From Gammaproteobacteria bacterium (GTDB lineage Bacteria; Pseudomonadota; Gammaproteobacteria; Enterobacterales; Alteromonadaceae), in assembly GCA_018222405.1 (NCBI GenBank), contig JAAFAI010000014.1:1-64000 (forward strand): 64,000 bases of DNA, written 5' to 3'. This document shows, piece after piece, positions 16,901 through 26,401 of this stretch (the first letter of the stretch is position 1; each line of letters opens with the position of its first letter). A program made the translations under genes and the position numbers. Under the pieces are notes generated by a model. The model did no database searches. It had not been told where the DNA came from and saw nothing but the letters and a program-made list of their open reading frames with translations.

Positions 16901-18964
16901 TTACTGACTGATAGTTCTGAACAGGTTTGATTGCGACTCACTGCTGTTAATAAACAGCAGTGACCTGCCCTGAACATCAAAATGACCCACGCCGGATTTA
17001 ACGAGGTTCTCAATACTACCGTTTTGTGAATGGAAGCGATTGATATGTCCGGGGCCTTCACGGTCATACCAATACCATGAACTGTCTTGTTTGCGCAGGT
17101 TCCATTGTCTGCCGTTTAACAACATGGCTGAAGGAGTACCAGGAATATCGGCTTTTATTTGCTGAGCGGAATAGTAAAGCGTATGGTCGGCCGATAACCA
17201 CAGGGTATTGTCACGGTTAGGGGTAAACTGAATAAACGCCCATTCAGGAGATTCTGCCGTCACACTCTGTTTACTTAGGTGATAGGTGTAGACCCGCCAA
17301 CGCTCGCCTTCTTTAGCACTGAAACTAAGCTCAAGTGCAGACTTAAACGACACACCGCGAATTTCAGTTTGAGGAAAATCAACCACTTTCACGTCGCCAG
17401 TGACAGAGTCAATCAAGTGTAATTCGTTAAACGTAAGCCCTGCCAGGTAGCGATCATCCGGTGACCAGTGTAAATCCAGGTAATGGCGACTGTCGGTAAA
17501 CGAGGTGATTTTTCTGCGTTCTCCCGAAATCCGCTCATATGCCCAAACCTGCTCTTTACCAGAAGCCATGCTGATGTAGCCGATTAACTGATGATTGGTG
17601 GAGAACGTCGCCAGCAGTTCATCGACCGTATCGTTAGCAATACTGTCCACTTCACCACTATCTAAATCAAGAATTTGAATGTCCGTATGCTTATCGCCAG
17701 ACAAAAATACGTAATCAGTTTGATTGTTAAAGCGGCGGGGTAAACTTATGCGGCGACTGCCTGAAAAAATTACCTGCTTATTTTTCCCCGATAAATCATA
17801 ACTAAGTAATTGATAAGCAGGATGCTCACCCATGAGGATGACATTTTCTCCCGCATGATCCCAAACTCCACAACAAATATACGCATCCTGTTTAAATAAC
17901 AGATCGAGCTTGTTGGTTGTTAAATCCAGCGCATAGAAGCCCTCCCACTGTTGCTTATCGGGCGAGGAAATAAGCAATTTATCTTCATGGGGGTGCAAAT
18001 CAAACTGGCTGTTGCCAGATAAATAAAGATCAGGCTGGTTCACCCGCCGTTTACTTTGAGTAGTTAAATCCAGCTCATAGATAGAGTAAGGGGTTCCCGG
18101 ACCGGCATTCTCACTGAACACCACACGCTGGTCATTGTGGGTAAACAGTATTTTACCGTAGCTGCCGGCCGGACAACGGTGGATAAGTCGCGGCTCGCCT
18201 GGCGTTAAGCCTTTTATCTCAACAATGTAGTATTCACAGCGCTGCGCTGATGCGGCCAGATAAACCAGCTCGTCACCCTTTTTGCTCCAATCACCAGGCC
18301 CGGTATTTAATCCGTCAGGGTGGCTTAATTCTACAGAATTACCATTATGTAAGTCTTTAACCACCAGTCGTAAACGCTGCGCTTTAACCGACATAAACGC
18401 CATGCGACGCCCATCAGCGCTAAACGACGGAAATACTTCATTACCATCCATAGAAGTGAGCGCACGGGCGAACTTTGCTGACGGTTGTGGCGCTTGCCAC
18501 ACTTGCCAAACAACCAAGACCACCATTATAACAAGTAGCACAACAATGACTGAGAGTTTCAGAAGGGGCCAACCGGGCTCAGCAGGCTTTACATCGGTTT
18601 GAGGTCGCTTCACCTGCGCGCCATCAGGCACTAAAGTTTGTGCATCATATTCATCAATCTCCGCTACCGGAGCCACAAACTTGTAGCCTTTCTTGGGAAA
18701 TGTGGCAATAACCCTCGGCTGTCTGGCATCGTCTGCAAAGGCGCGGCGCAATTTGGTCACCAGTCGGCTAACCGCATTGTCGGTAACAACGCGACCCTGC
18801 CATACCTGGTCAATCAGTTGATCAACACTAATAATTTCATTGGGGTGCCGACAAAAATAGGCCAGCAGTTCGACCATCATCGGCTCGAGCTGAAGCCTCT
18901 CCGTGGGCGAGGAAAGCGTCTGCTGTTGTTCACAAAAATGATAATTGGCTATTTGCCAGCGCAT
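16901..18964 (-). CDS. CadC-like membrane-bound transcriptional regulator with beta-propeller sensor
   Basis: One-component regulator. Residues 1-95 form an OmpR/PhoB-type winged helix (DNAVSRLVTKLRRAFADD recognition region, then IATFPKKGYKFVAPV). A single membrane helix follows at about 133-153 (LLKLSVIVVLLVIMVVLVVW). The remaining 530 residues are periplasmic and contain repeated TolB/PD40-like blades (VFPSFSADGRRMAFMS, LHWSPDDRYLAGL). This domain order is common in Alteromonadales and usually linked to adjacent peptidase genes. The gene is divergent from the S15 peptidase at 19122, with about 160 bases between starts, so that gene is the likely target. The signal sensed is unknown. Confidence 0.88.
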   Translation of the reverse strand: MRWQIANYHFCEQQQTLSSPTERLQLEPMMVELLAYFCRHPNEIISVDQLIDQVWQGRVVTDNAVSRLVTKLRRAFADDARQPRVIATFPKKGYKFVAPVAEIDEYDAQTLVPDGAQVKRPQTDVKPAEPGWPLLKLSVIVVLLVIMVVLVVWQVWQAPQPSAKFARALTSMDGNEVFPSFSADGRRMAFMSVKAQRLRLVVKDLHNGNSVELSHPDGLNTGPGDWSKKGDELVYLAASAQRCEYYIVEIKGLTPGEPRLIHRCPAGSYGKILFTHNDQRVVFSENAGPGTPYSIYELDLTTQSKRRVNQPDLYLSGNSQFDLHPHEDKLLISSPDKQQWEGFYALDLTTNKLDLLFKQDAYICCGVWDHAGENVILMGEHPAYQLLSYDLSGKNKQVIFSGSRRISLPRRFNNQTDYVFLSGDKHTDIQILDLDSGEVDSIANDTVDELLATFSTNHQLIGYISMASGKEQVWAYERISGERRKITSFTDSRHYLDLHWSPDDRYLAGLTFNELHLIDSVTGDVKVVDFPQTEIRGVSFKSALELSFSAKEGERWRVYTYHLSKQSVTAESPEWAFIQFTPNRDNTLWLSADHTLYYSAQQIKADIPGTPSAMLLNGRQWNLRKQDSSWYWYDREGPGHINRFHSQNGSIENLVKSGVGHFDVQGRSLLFINSSESQSNLFRTISQ

Positions 18965-19121
18965 GGGAGTGCCCTGCTTCGCTGTTTGGCTAAAAATACC
19001 ACGTTGGTTGACATGGGATCATTATAAATCATTAAAAATCACGGTTTGGTCATTTCTTTTTTTTCTTTTTATTTAGGCTGTTAACCATCAAATAACGGAA
19101 CCTAAACTGAAGGAGAGCGAC

Positions 19122-21449
19122 GTGTTAACCTTAGCGTGTTGTACCTTAAACCACATCAAAACCTGGCTTATTCTGGCGTTTTTCTATTTTTTTATGTTTG
19201 CCAGTATGACGCAGATTAGCTTGGCAGCAGGCAATCAAACACCTACCCCAGCCGCCTTAACAGAGAGTGAGCTTTCCAGCGAGAGTGCAGCAATCAGCCT
19301 GTTAAGCAATACAGCTTTTAACCAACAGCTTGCGGCCCTTGCCGCAAACTTATCTGCTGATACCGTTAACACCCAGACATTATTTAACCGGGTTGCCTTA
19401 CTTTCCATACTAAACCAGCATGAGGCGTTACTAACCTTGCTGGCGAGTGAAAAAACTGGCCTGTCGTATAGCCATTATCGTTTGTTTCACGAAGTGCTGA
19501 AACAATATCCGGCTGCGCCAAAATCTGACTTTGCCCCTAACCTCCGTGCTCATATCAAGCAAACAGTACAGGGACTTAACAACGAAAGCCTGTACCAGTT
19601 GCAAGACGCTCTTGGCTGGTCAGTACAAAGGGCACTGGATTATGTCATTAACCTGCTAAAGCGATATCAGGCCCAGCCCACGCTGGATGAAGAACAGGTA
19701 ATATCCTTACTGACTAACGTCCATCTCTACCATGTACTTAAATCCGTGATCCCACTGAGCAGTGAGATCATTGCCGCTGAAAATCAACACCGTTATAACA
19801 TCGAACCTGCCCGACTGGTAAAATTCGCCGGCGGCATTGAATTAACGCTTACCATCGTGCAACCAAAGCAATCAGTGGCAAAATTACCCACGGCTATGCA
19901 GTTCACCATTTATGCCGACGAGCGTTCTCATCTCACTACCGCCATACATGCGGCCTCCCATGGCTACGTTGGCGTTGTGGCAAACTCCAGAGGCAAACGC
20001 CTGAGCCACAACGCTATTACTCCCTGGGAACACGAAGGTGAAGACGCTGCAGTGGTGATTGAGTGGATTAGCCACCAGCCCTGGAGCAATGGTGACGTGG
20101 TGATGTACGGCGGCAGTTACAACGGTTTTACTCAGTGGGCGGCCGCCAAACACAGGCCTGCAGCATTAAAAGCCATAGCGCCCTATGCCGCTGCCAGCCT
20201 TATCACCGGTTTGCCTTACGAGAACAACATCGTATTAACCGCCAATTACGAGTGGGCTTTTCATGTTACTAATAACAACACCATGGATGACACTGTGTAT
20301 GCCGACTGGGCCAAACGCAATGATCTGCTAAGCCGGTTTTATGAAAGCGGCCTACCGATAACCAAATTGCCAGATATCGATGGTAAACCGAACCCATGGT
20401 GGCAGCGCTGGATGGCTCACCCTAACTTCGATAAGTATTACCAGTCGATGGTGCCGGTAGGAGAAGAGTATCGCCATATTACTATACCGGTACTGACCGT
20501 GACCGGTTACTTTGATGGTGGTCAGATTTCAGCGCTGGACTACCTTAAACGCCATAAGCGCTTTAACCCTGATGCCGATCACCGACTACTGATAGGCCCA
20601 TACTCTCACGGCACTGCACAGGGTAAGGTGTGGGAAAGCTTCAGTAACTACACTCTCGATCCGGTGGCGCTCGACAAAGACACAGAAGAGCTTGTGTTTG
20701 GTTGGTTTGATCATTTGTTATTCAACAAGAAAATCCCAACACTACTCAGTCATCCGGTTAACTATCAGTTAATGGGCAGCAATCAATGGCGGCATGCAGA
20801 ATCACTCGCCGCATTAAATGCACAGGGTGTGCAGTATTATCTGGGCACCACTCCACTAGCGAATGGTGAATACCGATTACGCACCCGCCAGGAGCATCTG
20901 CCAGCCAGTATCGATATGACGGTTGATATGGCCGACCGAACCACTCAAAGGAATGTCAGCCCCTGGCCGTTGATACAGGACAAGATTAACGATGAAACCG
21001 GCTTAGTGTATGTTACCGAAGCTTTTACATCACCAATGGAGCTCGCCGGGGCAATTACCGGCCATTTCGTGATAAGCACCAATAAACAGGACGTAGATAT
21101 TGGCTATAATTTTTATGCTATATCTCCAGAAGGTAAAGTGTTTCACTTAAATACCTATCGCAGCAGGGCCAGCTATGCCCACTCTATGCAGCAACGACAA
21201 TTACTTACACCGGGAAAGAAAACGTCACTGCCGATAGTCAATGCGCGAATGACCGCTAAACTCCTTGAGCCGGGTAGCCGATTGGCGATCGTGCTAAACG
21301 TCAACAAAAATCAGGATGCTCAGGTTAACCATGGCTCCGGTAAGCCAGTCAACGCCGAAAGCAGTGCCGATGCCGGTGAGCCGCTGACTATAAAATGGCA
21401 CAACGACACGCAAATCATGCTGCCTTTAAAACCCTGGCCCAATCAATAA
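19122..21449 (+). CDS. Secreted S15-family peptidase / CocE-NonD hydrolase
   Basis: Alpha/beta-hydrolase of the X-Pro dipeptidyl-peptidase (S15) family. An N-terminal hydrophobic segment (residues 15-38) acts as signal. A helical N-terminal extension of about 220 residues with no recognised domain precedes the catalytic domain. The nucleophile elbow GGSYNG is near residue 332, the acid likely in TVTGYFDGG near residue 465, and the His in GPYSHG near residue 495. The C-terminal beta-rich domain (about 600-775) is the jelly-roll typical of the family. Start is GTG with AGGAG 6 bases ahead. Likely regulated by the divergent CadC-like protein. The substrate could be proline-containing peptides or an ester. 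Confidence 0.88.
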   Translation: MLTLACCTLNHIKTWLILAFFYFFMFASMTQISLAAGNQTPTPAALTESELSSESAAISLLSNTAFNQQLAALAANLSADTVNTQTLFNRVALLSILNQHEALLTLLASEKTGLSYSHYRLFHEVLKQYPAAPKSDFAPNLRAHIKQTVQGLNNESLYQLQDALGWSVQRALDYVINLLKRYQAQPTLDEEQVISLLTNVHLYHVLKSVIPLSSEIIAAENQHRYNIEPARLVKFAGGIELTLTIVQPKQSVAKLPTAMQFTIYADERSHLTTAIHAASHGYVGVVANSRGKRLSHNAITPWEHEGEDAAVVIEWISHQPWSNGDVVMYGGSYNGFTQWAAAKHRPAALKAIAPYAAASLITGLPYENNIVLTANYEWAFHVTNNNTMDDTVYADWAKRNDLLSRFYESGLPITKLPDIDGKPNPWWQRWMAHPNFDKYYQSMVPVGEEYRHITIPVLTVTGYFDGGQISALDYLKRHKRFNPDADHRLLIGPYSHGTAQGKVWESFSNYTLDPVALDKDTEELVFGWFDHLLFNKKIPTLLSHPVNYQLMGSNQWRHAESLAALNAQGVQYYLGTTPLANGEYRLRTRQEHLPASIDMTVDMADRTTQRNVSPWPLIQDKINDETGLVYVTEAFTSPMELAGAITGHFVISTNKQDVDIGYNFYAISPEGKVFHLNTYRSRASYAHSMQQRQLLTPGKKTSLPIVNARMTAKLLEPGSRLAIVLNVNKNQDAQVNHGSGKPVNAESSADAGEPLTIKWHNDTQIMLPLKPWPNQ

Positions 21450-21530
21450 AAGTACATAAAATCATAGGCACACAGCGCGGATCAGGTGGCATTTTTATCC
21501 ACGGGGGTATTTATCTGCTGGCGCTGCCGT

Positions 21531-21536
21531 TATAAT
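21531..21536 (+). promoter_or_regulatory. -10 hexamer of the cobalamin riboswitch/btuB transcript
   Basis: TATAAT, a perfect -10 consensus, ends 6 bases before the predicted 5' end of the riboswitch at about 21543. No good -35 hexamer is seen at the expected distance. Confidence 0.6.
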
Positions 21537-21542
21537 CCCGCC

Positions 21543-21725
21543 CGCTCAGGTGCCTGATGCACGTTCATCGGGATAATCGGGAAGTAAGTGAAAAGCTTAC
21601 GCTGCCCCCGCAACGGTAATCACGTATTGCATGCATATGTTAATACGATTCCCCTACGCCACCGACTATCGGGAAGGCGGGAATTCATGCCCCGGCATGA
21701 CTGAAAGCCCGGAGACCGGCCTGCG
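21543..21725 (+). promoter_or_regulatory. Cobalamin (B12) riboswitch
   Basis: The conserved blocks occur in order: AGGTGCC near 21548, GGGAA followed by GTGAAAAGC, GCTGCCCCCGCAACGGTAA (21601-21619), and the B12 box AAGCCCGGAGACCGGCCTG (about 21704-21722). It binds adenosylcobalamin-type ligands and turns off the downstream receptor gene. The gene that follows is a TonB-dependent receptor of BtuB type, as expected. Confidence 0.97.
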
Positions 21726-21776
21726 CTGCGTCGGCAACCGCTCATAACGGGCCAGTTGCCACTTCTTATCCGTCTT

Positions 21777-21795
21777 AGCACTCGGCGGGAGTGCT
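21777..21795 (+). promoter_or_regulatory. Expression-platform hairpin before btuB
   Basis: AGCACTC and GAGTGCT form a 7-bp stem just upstream of the btuB ribosome binding region (AAGAG near 21801). GGCAAC/GTTGCC around 21732-21759 forms another hairpin. One of these is likely the switch between the ligand-bound and free states, probably acting at translation initiation because no T-run follows. Confidence 0.45.
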
Positions 21796-21811
21796 GTTAA
21801 AAGAGCCTTAT

Positions 21812-23710
21812 ATGAAAATTCGATCCCTTACCTGTGCGGTAGCCCTTGCGTGCGCCGCGAATATTGCCAGCGCCCAACAACCCTCGGTAGAAACCATTAC
21901 CGTTACCGGTTCTCGTTTACCGGTTAGCCTGGACAAACTGGCGGCCTCAGTCTCAGTCCTCACCGAAGACGATATTCAGGCGGCAGGGGCTACCCAGTTA
22001 ACTGATTTATTACGCGGAATGCCAGGCGTGAGTCTGAGTCAGTCTGGCAGCCCGGGCTCACTAACCGAGCTGCGTTTGCGTGGTAGCGAAACCAATCACC
22101 TGTTGGTACTAATCGACGGGGTGATTGTGAACGACCTCAGCCAGGGCGGTCTGGTAGATTTTGCCCACCTCACTGCTGATAACATTGCCAGAGTTGAATT
22201 GCTCCGTGGTGCGCAAAGTGCGCTGTGGGGCAGCGGCGCGGTATCAGGCGTACTCAGCATTACCACTAAAGCGGGCAGCGAGAATAGTGACAGCACTTCA
22301 CTGAGTGCAGGTGCCGGTAACGCCAGCACCTATCGAGCTTCCGTCTCCACACAGCAGTCGCTGGACAACCTGAGTGTGTCATTGTACGCCAATCACTTTA
22401 ATACCGATGGCGACAATGTGTCGCGTACCGGCGGCGAAGATGATGGCTATCGCAATACTACCGCCGGTTTTGGTGTGAACTGGCAGGCAAGCGCCAGTAA
22501 TACCTTTGTGGCCGGAGCGCGCATGGTTGATTATCGCAACGACTACGACGCTACCGACTTCACCACCGGCCTGCCAGCCGATGCCGACAACGTTACTGAT
22601 GGCGACCAGTTAACCTCCTACTTACAGTGGAAGCTGGCTATCGCTGAGTTAGGCTACACCAGCGAACTTAAAGCCCAGTACCACAAGGATGATAATGACA
22701 ACCTGACCAGCGGATTTGACGCTGGAGGCACCACCGGGGAGCGTAAGCAGTTAAACTGGACTCAGTTTATCGCTACCGACGTGGCTCAGTTTGCCATTGG
22801 CACTGAGTTACTCCGTCGCGAGTTCGAACAACGAGGACCGGCTGACTGGGGCGACCCGAACTATCGTGGCGATGACAGCACCAGCAGTATTTTTGCGGAG
22901 TTAACCGGACTGGGCACAGACGCGCTAACTACGCAGTTTAGTGTACGCTACGACGATAACGATCGCTTCGAAAAAGCCTGGAGTTATCGCGCCGGTGCAC
23001 ACTATGCCATGAGCCGTCAGGTTAATATTTTTGCCAGCGTCAGCCAGGCAGTTAAAACCCCTAACTTCACGGAGCTGTACGGTTATTTTCCGGCCCAGTT
23101 TATTGGTAACCCTGATCTCAAGCCAGAGCAAAGCAGGGAGTTTGAGGTAGGACTGCAAAGTCAGTTCGGCCGTCAGTTTTCGGCCGATTTCAGTGTATTC
23201 ACCACGCGCCTGGAAAATGAAATCACCAGTGTGTGGGACAGCGCCAGCGGCTTAAGCTCGGTGGCCAATGCAAGTCAGGATTCCCGCCGCGATGGCTTTG
23301 AAGCATCACTGCAATGGGTTGCTGATACCTGGCAACTCACCGCTCACTATAGCTATCTGGATGCCACCAGCGGTGATGGCGCCGATCAGTCGGTTGAACT
23401 GCGCCGTCCTAACCATACCGGCTCGATAACCTACCGCCATTCATTGCCGGTTCAGGGTTTATCTGTTTATATCAAAGCCGATTACACCGGCGTGCGTCAG
23501 GATATATTTTATCCACCCACGTCTTTCAGCGGCGAAGTCCTCAGTCTTGATCCGTACTGGCTAACCAGCATAAACGTCAACTATGACTGGAACCAACAGT
23601 GGCAGTTTGGGGTCCGAGTGGATAATGCACTGTCTGAAGACTATGAAGATATCATTGGCTACCGCGGTGCCCAGCGGCGTTTCCTGGCGCATACCAGCTA
23701 TCGCTTTTAA
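21812..23710 (+). CDS. btuB: TonB-dependent vitamin B12 receptor
   Basis: Outer-membrane receptor importing cobalamin with TonB energy. After a signal peptide (about residues 1-21, ending ASAQ) comes a TonB-box-like ETITVTGSR, then the plug domain (LTDLLRGMPGVSLSQSGSPG, RVELLRGAQSALWGSGAVSG) and a 22-strand barrel ending in ...HTSYRF with C-terminal Phe. Length of about 633 residues is close to E. coli BtuB. ATG 21812 is preferred over GTG 21791, because it begins a proper signal peptide. The riboswitch directly upstream identifies the substrate. Periplasmic BtuF and the BtuCD transporter are not in the window. Confidence 0.95.
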   Translation: MKIRSLTCAVALACAANIASAQQPSVETITVTGSRLPVSLDKLAASVSVLTEDDIQAAGATQLTDLLRGMPGVSLSQSGSPGSLTELRLRGSETNHLLVLIDGVIVNDLSQGGLVDFAHLTADNIARVELLRGAQSALWGSGAVSGVLSITTKAGSENSDSTSLSAGAGNASTYRASVSTQQSLDNLSVSLYANHFNTDGDNVSRTGGEDDGYRNTTAGFGVNWQASASNTFVAGARMVDYRNDYDATDFTTGLPADADNVTDGDQLTSYLQWKLAIAELGYTSELKAQYHKDDNDNLTSGFDAGGTTGERKQLNWTQFIATDVAQFAIGTELLRREFEQRGPADWGDPNYRGDDSTSSIFAELTGLGTDALTTQFSVRYDDNDRFEKAWSYRAGAHYAMSRQVNIFASVSQAVKTPNFTELYGYFPAQFIGNPDLKPEQSREFEVGLQSQFGRQFSADFSVFTTRLENEITSVWDSASGLSSVANASQDSRRDGFEASLQWVADTWQLTAHYSYLDATSGDGADQSVELRRPNHTGSITYRHSLPVQGLSVYIKADYTGVRQDIFYPPTSFSGEVLSLDPYWLTSINVNYDWNQQWQFGVRVDNALSEDYEDIIGYRGAQRRFLAHTSYRF

Positions 23711-23729
23711 CCGTTAATCGCCGTTTAAT

Positions 23730-23755
23730 TCGCCTGGTCGTCGCTGACTAGGCGA
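23730..23755 (+). terminator. Terminator after btuB
   Basis: TCGCCTGGTC and GACTAGGCGA pair with one G-U wobble over a 6-base loop, followed by TTATTT. It lies 20 bases after the btuB stop. Confidence 0.7.
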
Positions 23756-23812
23756 TTATTTAGCGGTATGATAATCTCAACGTTTATTTGAATTAGAAAG
23801 GAAAACACTCGA

Positions 23813-24439
23813 ATGAAGAAGTTTGCTTTGTGGGCTGTACTAGCATTACTCATTCCATTACAGGCCTCTGCCGCTGTTAAGTGGGAAGAAGGTAAACATT
23901 ACGAAGAAATCGATAAACCATTAAGTGATTCGCCAGAAGTCGTCGAGTTTTTCTCTTACTGGTGCCCGCACTGCTACCGCACAGAGCCGTTTGTAGCGGA
24001 ACTGAAAAAGTCGCTGGATGAAGGTGTAAAGTTTGAAAAAGTACACGTTAACTTTATGTCTTACGCCAGTCAGGAAGTGCAGGATGAAGTGACCACGGGT
24101 ATGTTAATCGCAAAAGCACTGAAGCAGGAAGACAAGCTGAGCGCCGCAATTTTTAACTATATCCATAAACAGCGTGCCACCATTACCGGCATGAAAGACA
24201 TCCGTAACATCTTTATTATCAACGGTGTGGATTCAGCAAAATTCGATAAGCTGGCCAAAAGCTTTGGCGTTAAATCAATGCTGGGCAAGAACAATAAAGT
24301 CGTAGAAGACTACCGCCGCGAAGTGCGTTCGGTGCCTACCTTCATTGTTAACGGTAAGTATAAGGTACAGATTGGCCGCGACCTGACGCCAACTGAGCGC
24401 CTGGAACTGTTTAACTATCTGGCAGCAAAACGCGACTAA
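23813..24439 (+). CDS. dsbA: Thiol:disulfide interchange protein DsbA
   Basis: Periplasmic oxidase that introduces disulfide bonds. Signal peptide residues 1-20 (ending QASAA), the active-site CPHC at about 51-54 in EFFSYWCPHCYRTEP, and the cis-proline loop RSVPTFIVNGKY near residue 180 are all present. Length of 208 residues is typical. GAAAGGAAAA precedes the ATG. It is a single-gene unit between btuB and a large hairpin, with no dsbB nearby. Confidence 0.96.
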   Translation: MKKFALWAVLALLIPLQASAAVKWEEGKHYEEIDKPLSDSPEVVEFFSYWCPHCYRTEPFVAELKKSLDEGVKFEKVHVNFMSYASQEVQDEVTTGMLIAKALKQEDKLSAAIFNYIHKQRATITGMKDIRNIFIINGVDSAKFDKLAKSFGVKSMLGKNNKVVEDYRREVRSVPTFIVNGKYKVQIGRDLTPTERLELFNYLAAKRD

Positions 24440-24466
24440 CCGCACAAACAATTAACCAATAAAGTT

Positions 24467-24518
24467 AAAGGGGTCAGAGTACATTATCGCTTCAGCGATA
24501 ATGTACTCTGACCCCTTT
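24467..24518. terminator. Perfect 24-bp-stem hairpin between dsbA and the SulP gene
   Basis: A 24-base arm beginning AAAGGGGTCAGAGTACATT pairs without mismatch with 24495-24518 across a TTCA loop, followed by ATTTTTTATTTT. It can terminate dsbA. The motif GGGGTCAGAGTACATT recurs in intergenic hairpins of many gammaproteobacteria, as I recall often near RAYT-type Y1 transposases, so this is probably also a dispersed repeat. The second, convergent gene ends 24 bases beyond it. Confidence 0.85.
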
Positions 24519-24541
24519 ATTTTTTATTTTGGGCTGGCCGG

Positions 24542-26107
24542 TTAGGCCAGCTTGTCGGTTGCTATACGGTAGCGAGGGTCTTCGTTAACGTTTATCTCAA
24601 CGAATTTACCGGCCTTGTTAAGCAAGCTCTGGCATTCCTGACTCACGTGACGGATATGCAGTTTCTTGCCTGCCTGCTCGTATTTATCGGCCAGACCATC
24701 CAGTGCATCAATGCCTGATGAATCCCAGATCCGGCTGTTCTTAAAGTCGATCACCACATCTTCCGGGTCATTAGCTACATCGAACAGCTCTTTAAAGTGA
24801 CTCACGGAACCAAAGAATACCGGGCCACGCAGCTCGTAGACTTTCCAGCCGTCGTCATCGATGTGTGTTTTCGAATCAACGTAGCGAGCAGCTTTCCAGG
24901 CAAAGACCAGAGCCGAAACGATTACCCCAACCACCACAGCAATCGCCAGGTCGGCAATAACGGTAACGGCGGTTACCAGGAACAATACAAAAGCATCTTC
25001 CTTGTTAACACCGCGGATAATGCGGAACGATGCCCATTCGAAGGTACCGATAACCACCACGAACATAACGCCAACCAGCGCAGCTAGTGGGATCATTTCA
25101 ATCAGCGGTGCAGCGAATAAAATAAAGCCCAGTAACACTACTGCTGCGGTGATACCAGATAAACGCCCACGACCACCGGAGTTAATATTAATCATGCTCT
25201 GGCCAATCATGGCACAACCACCCATACCACCGAAGAAACCATTAACGGTGTTAGCAACACCCTGGCCAATACATTCTTTGTTACCACGGCCACGAGTATC
25301 GGTCATTTCATCAATCAGGGTGAGGGTTAACAGTGACTCAATCAGCCCCACCAGACACAAAATGACCGAGGTGGGTAAGATAATCATCAGCGTATCCCAG
25401 TTAAATGGCACCATAGGGATAGCAAACGTTGGCAGCTCACCTGCAAGGGTGGCGCTGTCGCGTTGGTCAACCGGCAGCATGTCGCGCACGAAGTCGATAA
25501 CCGTGCGCGCTTCCAGGTCCAGTCCGTGCACTAGCAATGTGATAGTGATAATCGCCGCCAGCGATGCGGGTACTGCTTTAGTCAGTTTCGGCAATAAGTA
25601 GATGATTGCCATGGTTAAGGCTACCAGCCCCAGCATGATGTAGAGCATGGTGCCGCTCATCCATTCCTGGGTGCCCAGCGCACCAGTGACTTTAAACTGC
25701 CCCAACTGGGCCAGGAAAATCACAATAGCCAGGCCGTTTACAAAACCCAGCATAACCGGATAAGGCACCAGGCGAATAAACTTCCCTAAGCGAAATACGC
25801 CACACAATATTTGCAACAAACCGGCCAATAGCACTGCAGCAAACAGGTACTGGACACCGTGTTCGGCGACCAGGGCAACCATAACAACTGCCATCGCACC
25901 GGTTGCACCAGAAATCATGCCAGGGCGGCCACCAATGGCAGAGGTAATCAGCCCCATCATAAAGGCTGCATACAGGCCTATCATCGGCTCAACGCCGGCA
26001 ACAAATGCAAAAGCAACGGCTTCGGGAACCAATGCCAGGGCAACGGTTATTCCTGAGAGCACGTCATTTTTTACGTTACTTTCTTTACTCGTGATGATAT
26101 CAAACAT
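24542..26107 (-). CDS. SulP-family anion transporter with STAS domain
   Basis: Inner-membrane inorganic anion transporter, sulfate, bicarbonate or similar. The N-terminal 390 residues hold the multi-helix SulP core ([56 protein letters not shown]). The cytoplasmic C-terminal STAS domain is at about 415-505 with the conserved [19 protein letters not shown] loop. Length of 521 residues is normal. It resembles BicA-like bicarbonate transporters in general layout, but the substrate cannot be read from sequence. No sulfate-assimilation or carbonic anhydrase gene is adjacent. Confidence 0.92.
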   Translation of the reverse strand: MFDIITSKESNVKNDVLSGITVALALVPEAVAFAFVAGVEPMIGLYAAFMMGLITSAIGGRPGMISGATGAMAVVMVALVAEHGVQYLFAAVLLAGLLQILCGVFRLGKFIRLVPYPVMLGFVNGLAIVIFLAQLGQFKVTGALGTQEWMSGTMLYIMLGLVALTMAIIYLLPKLTKAVPASLAAIITITLLVHGLDLEARTVIDFVRDMLPVDQRDSATLAGELPTFAIPMVPFNWDTLMIILPTSVILCLVGLIESLLTLTLIDEMTDTRGRGNKECIGQGVANTVNGFFGGMGGCAMIGQSMININSGGRGRLSGITAAVVLLGFILFAAPLIEMIPLAALVGVMFVVVIGTFEWASFRIIRGVNKEDAFVLFLVTAVTVIADLAIAVVVGVIVSALVFAWKAARYVDSKTHIDDDGWKVYELRGPVFFGSVSHFKELFDVANDPEDVVIDFKNSRIWDSSGIDALDGLADKYEQAGKKLHIRHVSQECQSLLNKAGKFVEINVNEDPRYRIATDKLA

Positions 26108-26401
26108 TACTATCTCAGCACTGAGGTGGTTAAAAATCGGTCGGCGATCCTACCATTACCAGGTTCATTTGTCCTTTAACAGTTTGTAAAATTCTGCCGC
26201 TAACTGCGATAAACGCTGGCAAACCAGCCCTGCAAAAACACCCGTAGGCCGAGTCAGATTGCGAGCCTCTGTTATTAGCTACCAATCTTATTACATTTTT
26301 ACCGGGCTGCTCACAGATAGCTTGCTTCATCGGATTAGCCTGCCATAGGATTGCATTGCGGATTCGCTGCGCCTACACTTTGCAGCAAAAATAACGTCAA
26401 A
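26108..26401. other. Gene-free stretch upstream of the SulP gene
   Basis: About 290 bases between two divergent genes. It must contain both promoters. A 66-codon frame on the minus strand (26130-26330) has no ribosome binding site or recognised family. I see no RNA gene or repeat in it. Confidence 0.5.

Noticed and set aside
25002-25601. 199-codon plus-strand frame
   Set aside because: Antisense to the conserved SulP gene; a shadow frame.
26130-26330. Minus-strand frame of 66 codons upstream of the SulP gene
   Set aside because: No start signal or recognisable domain; probably chance in a promoter region.
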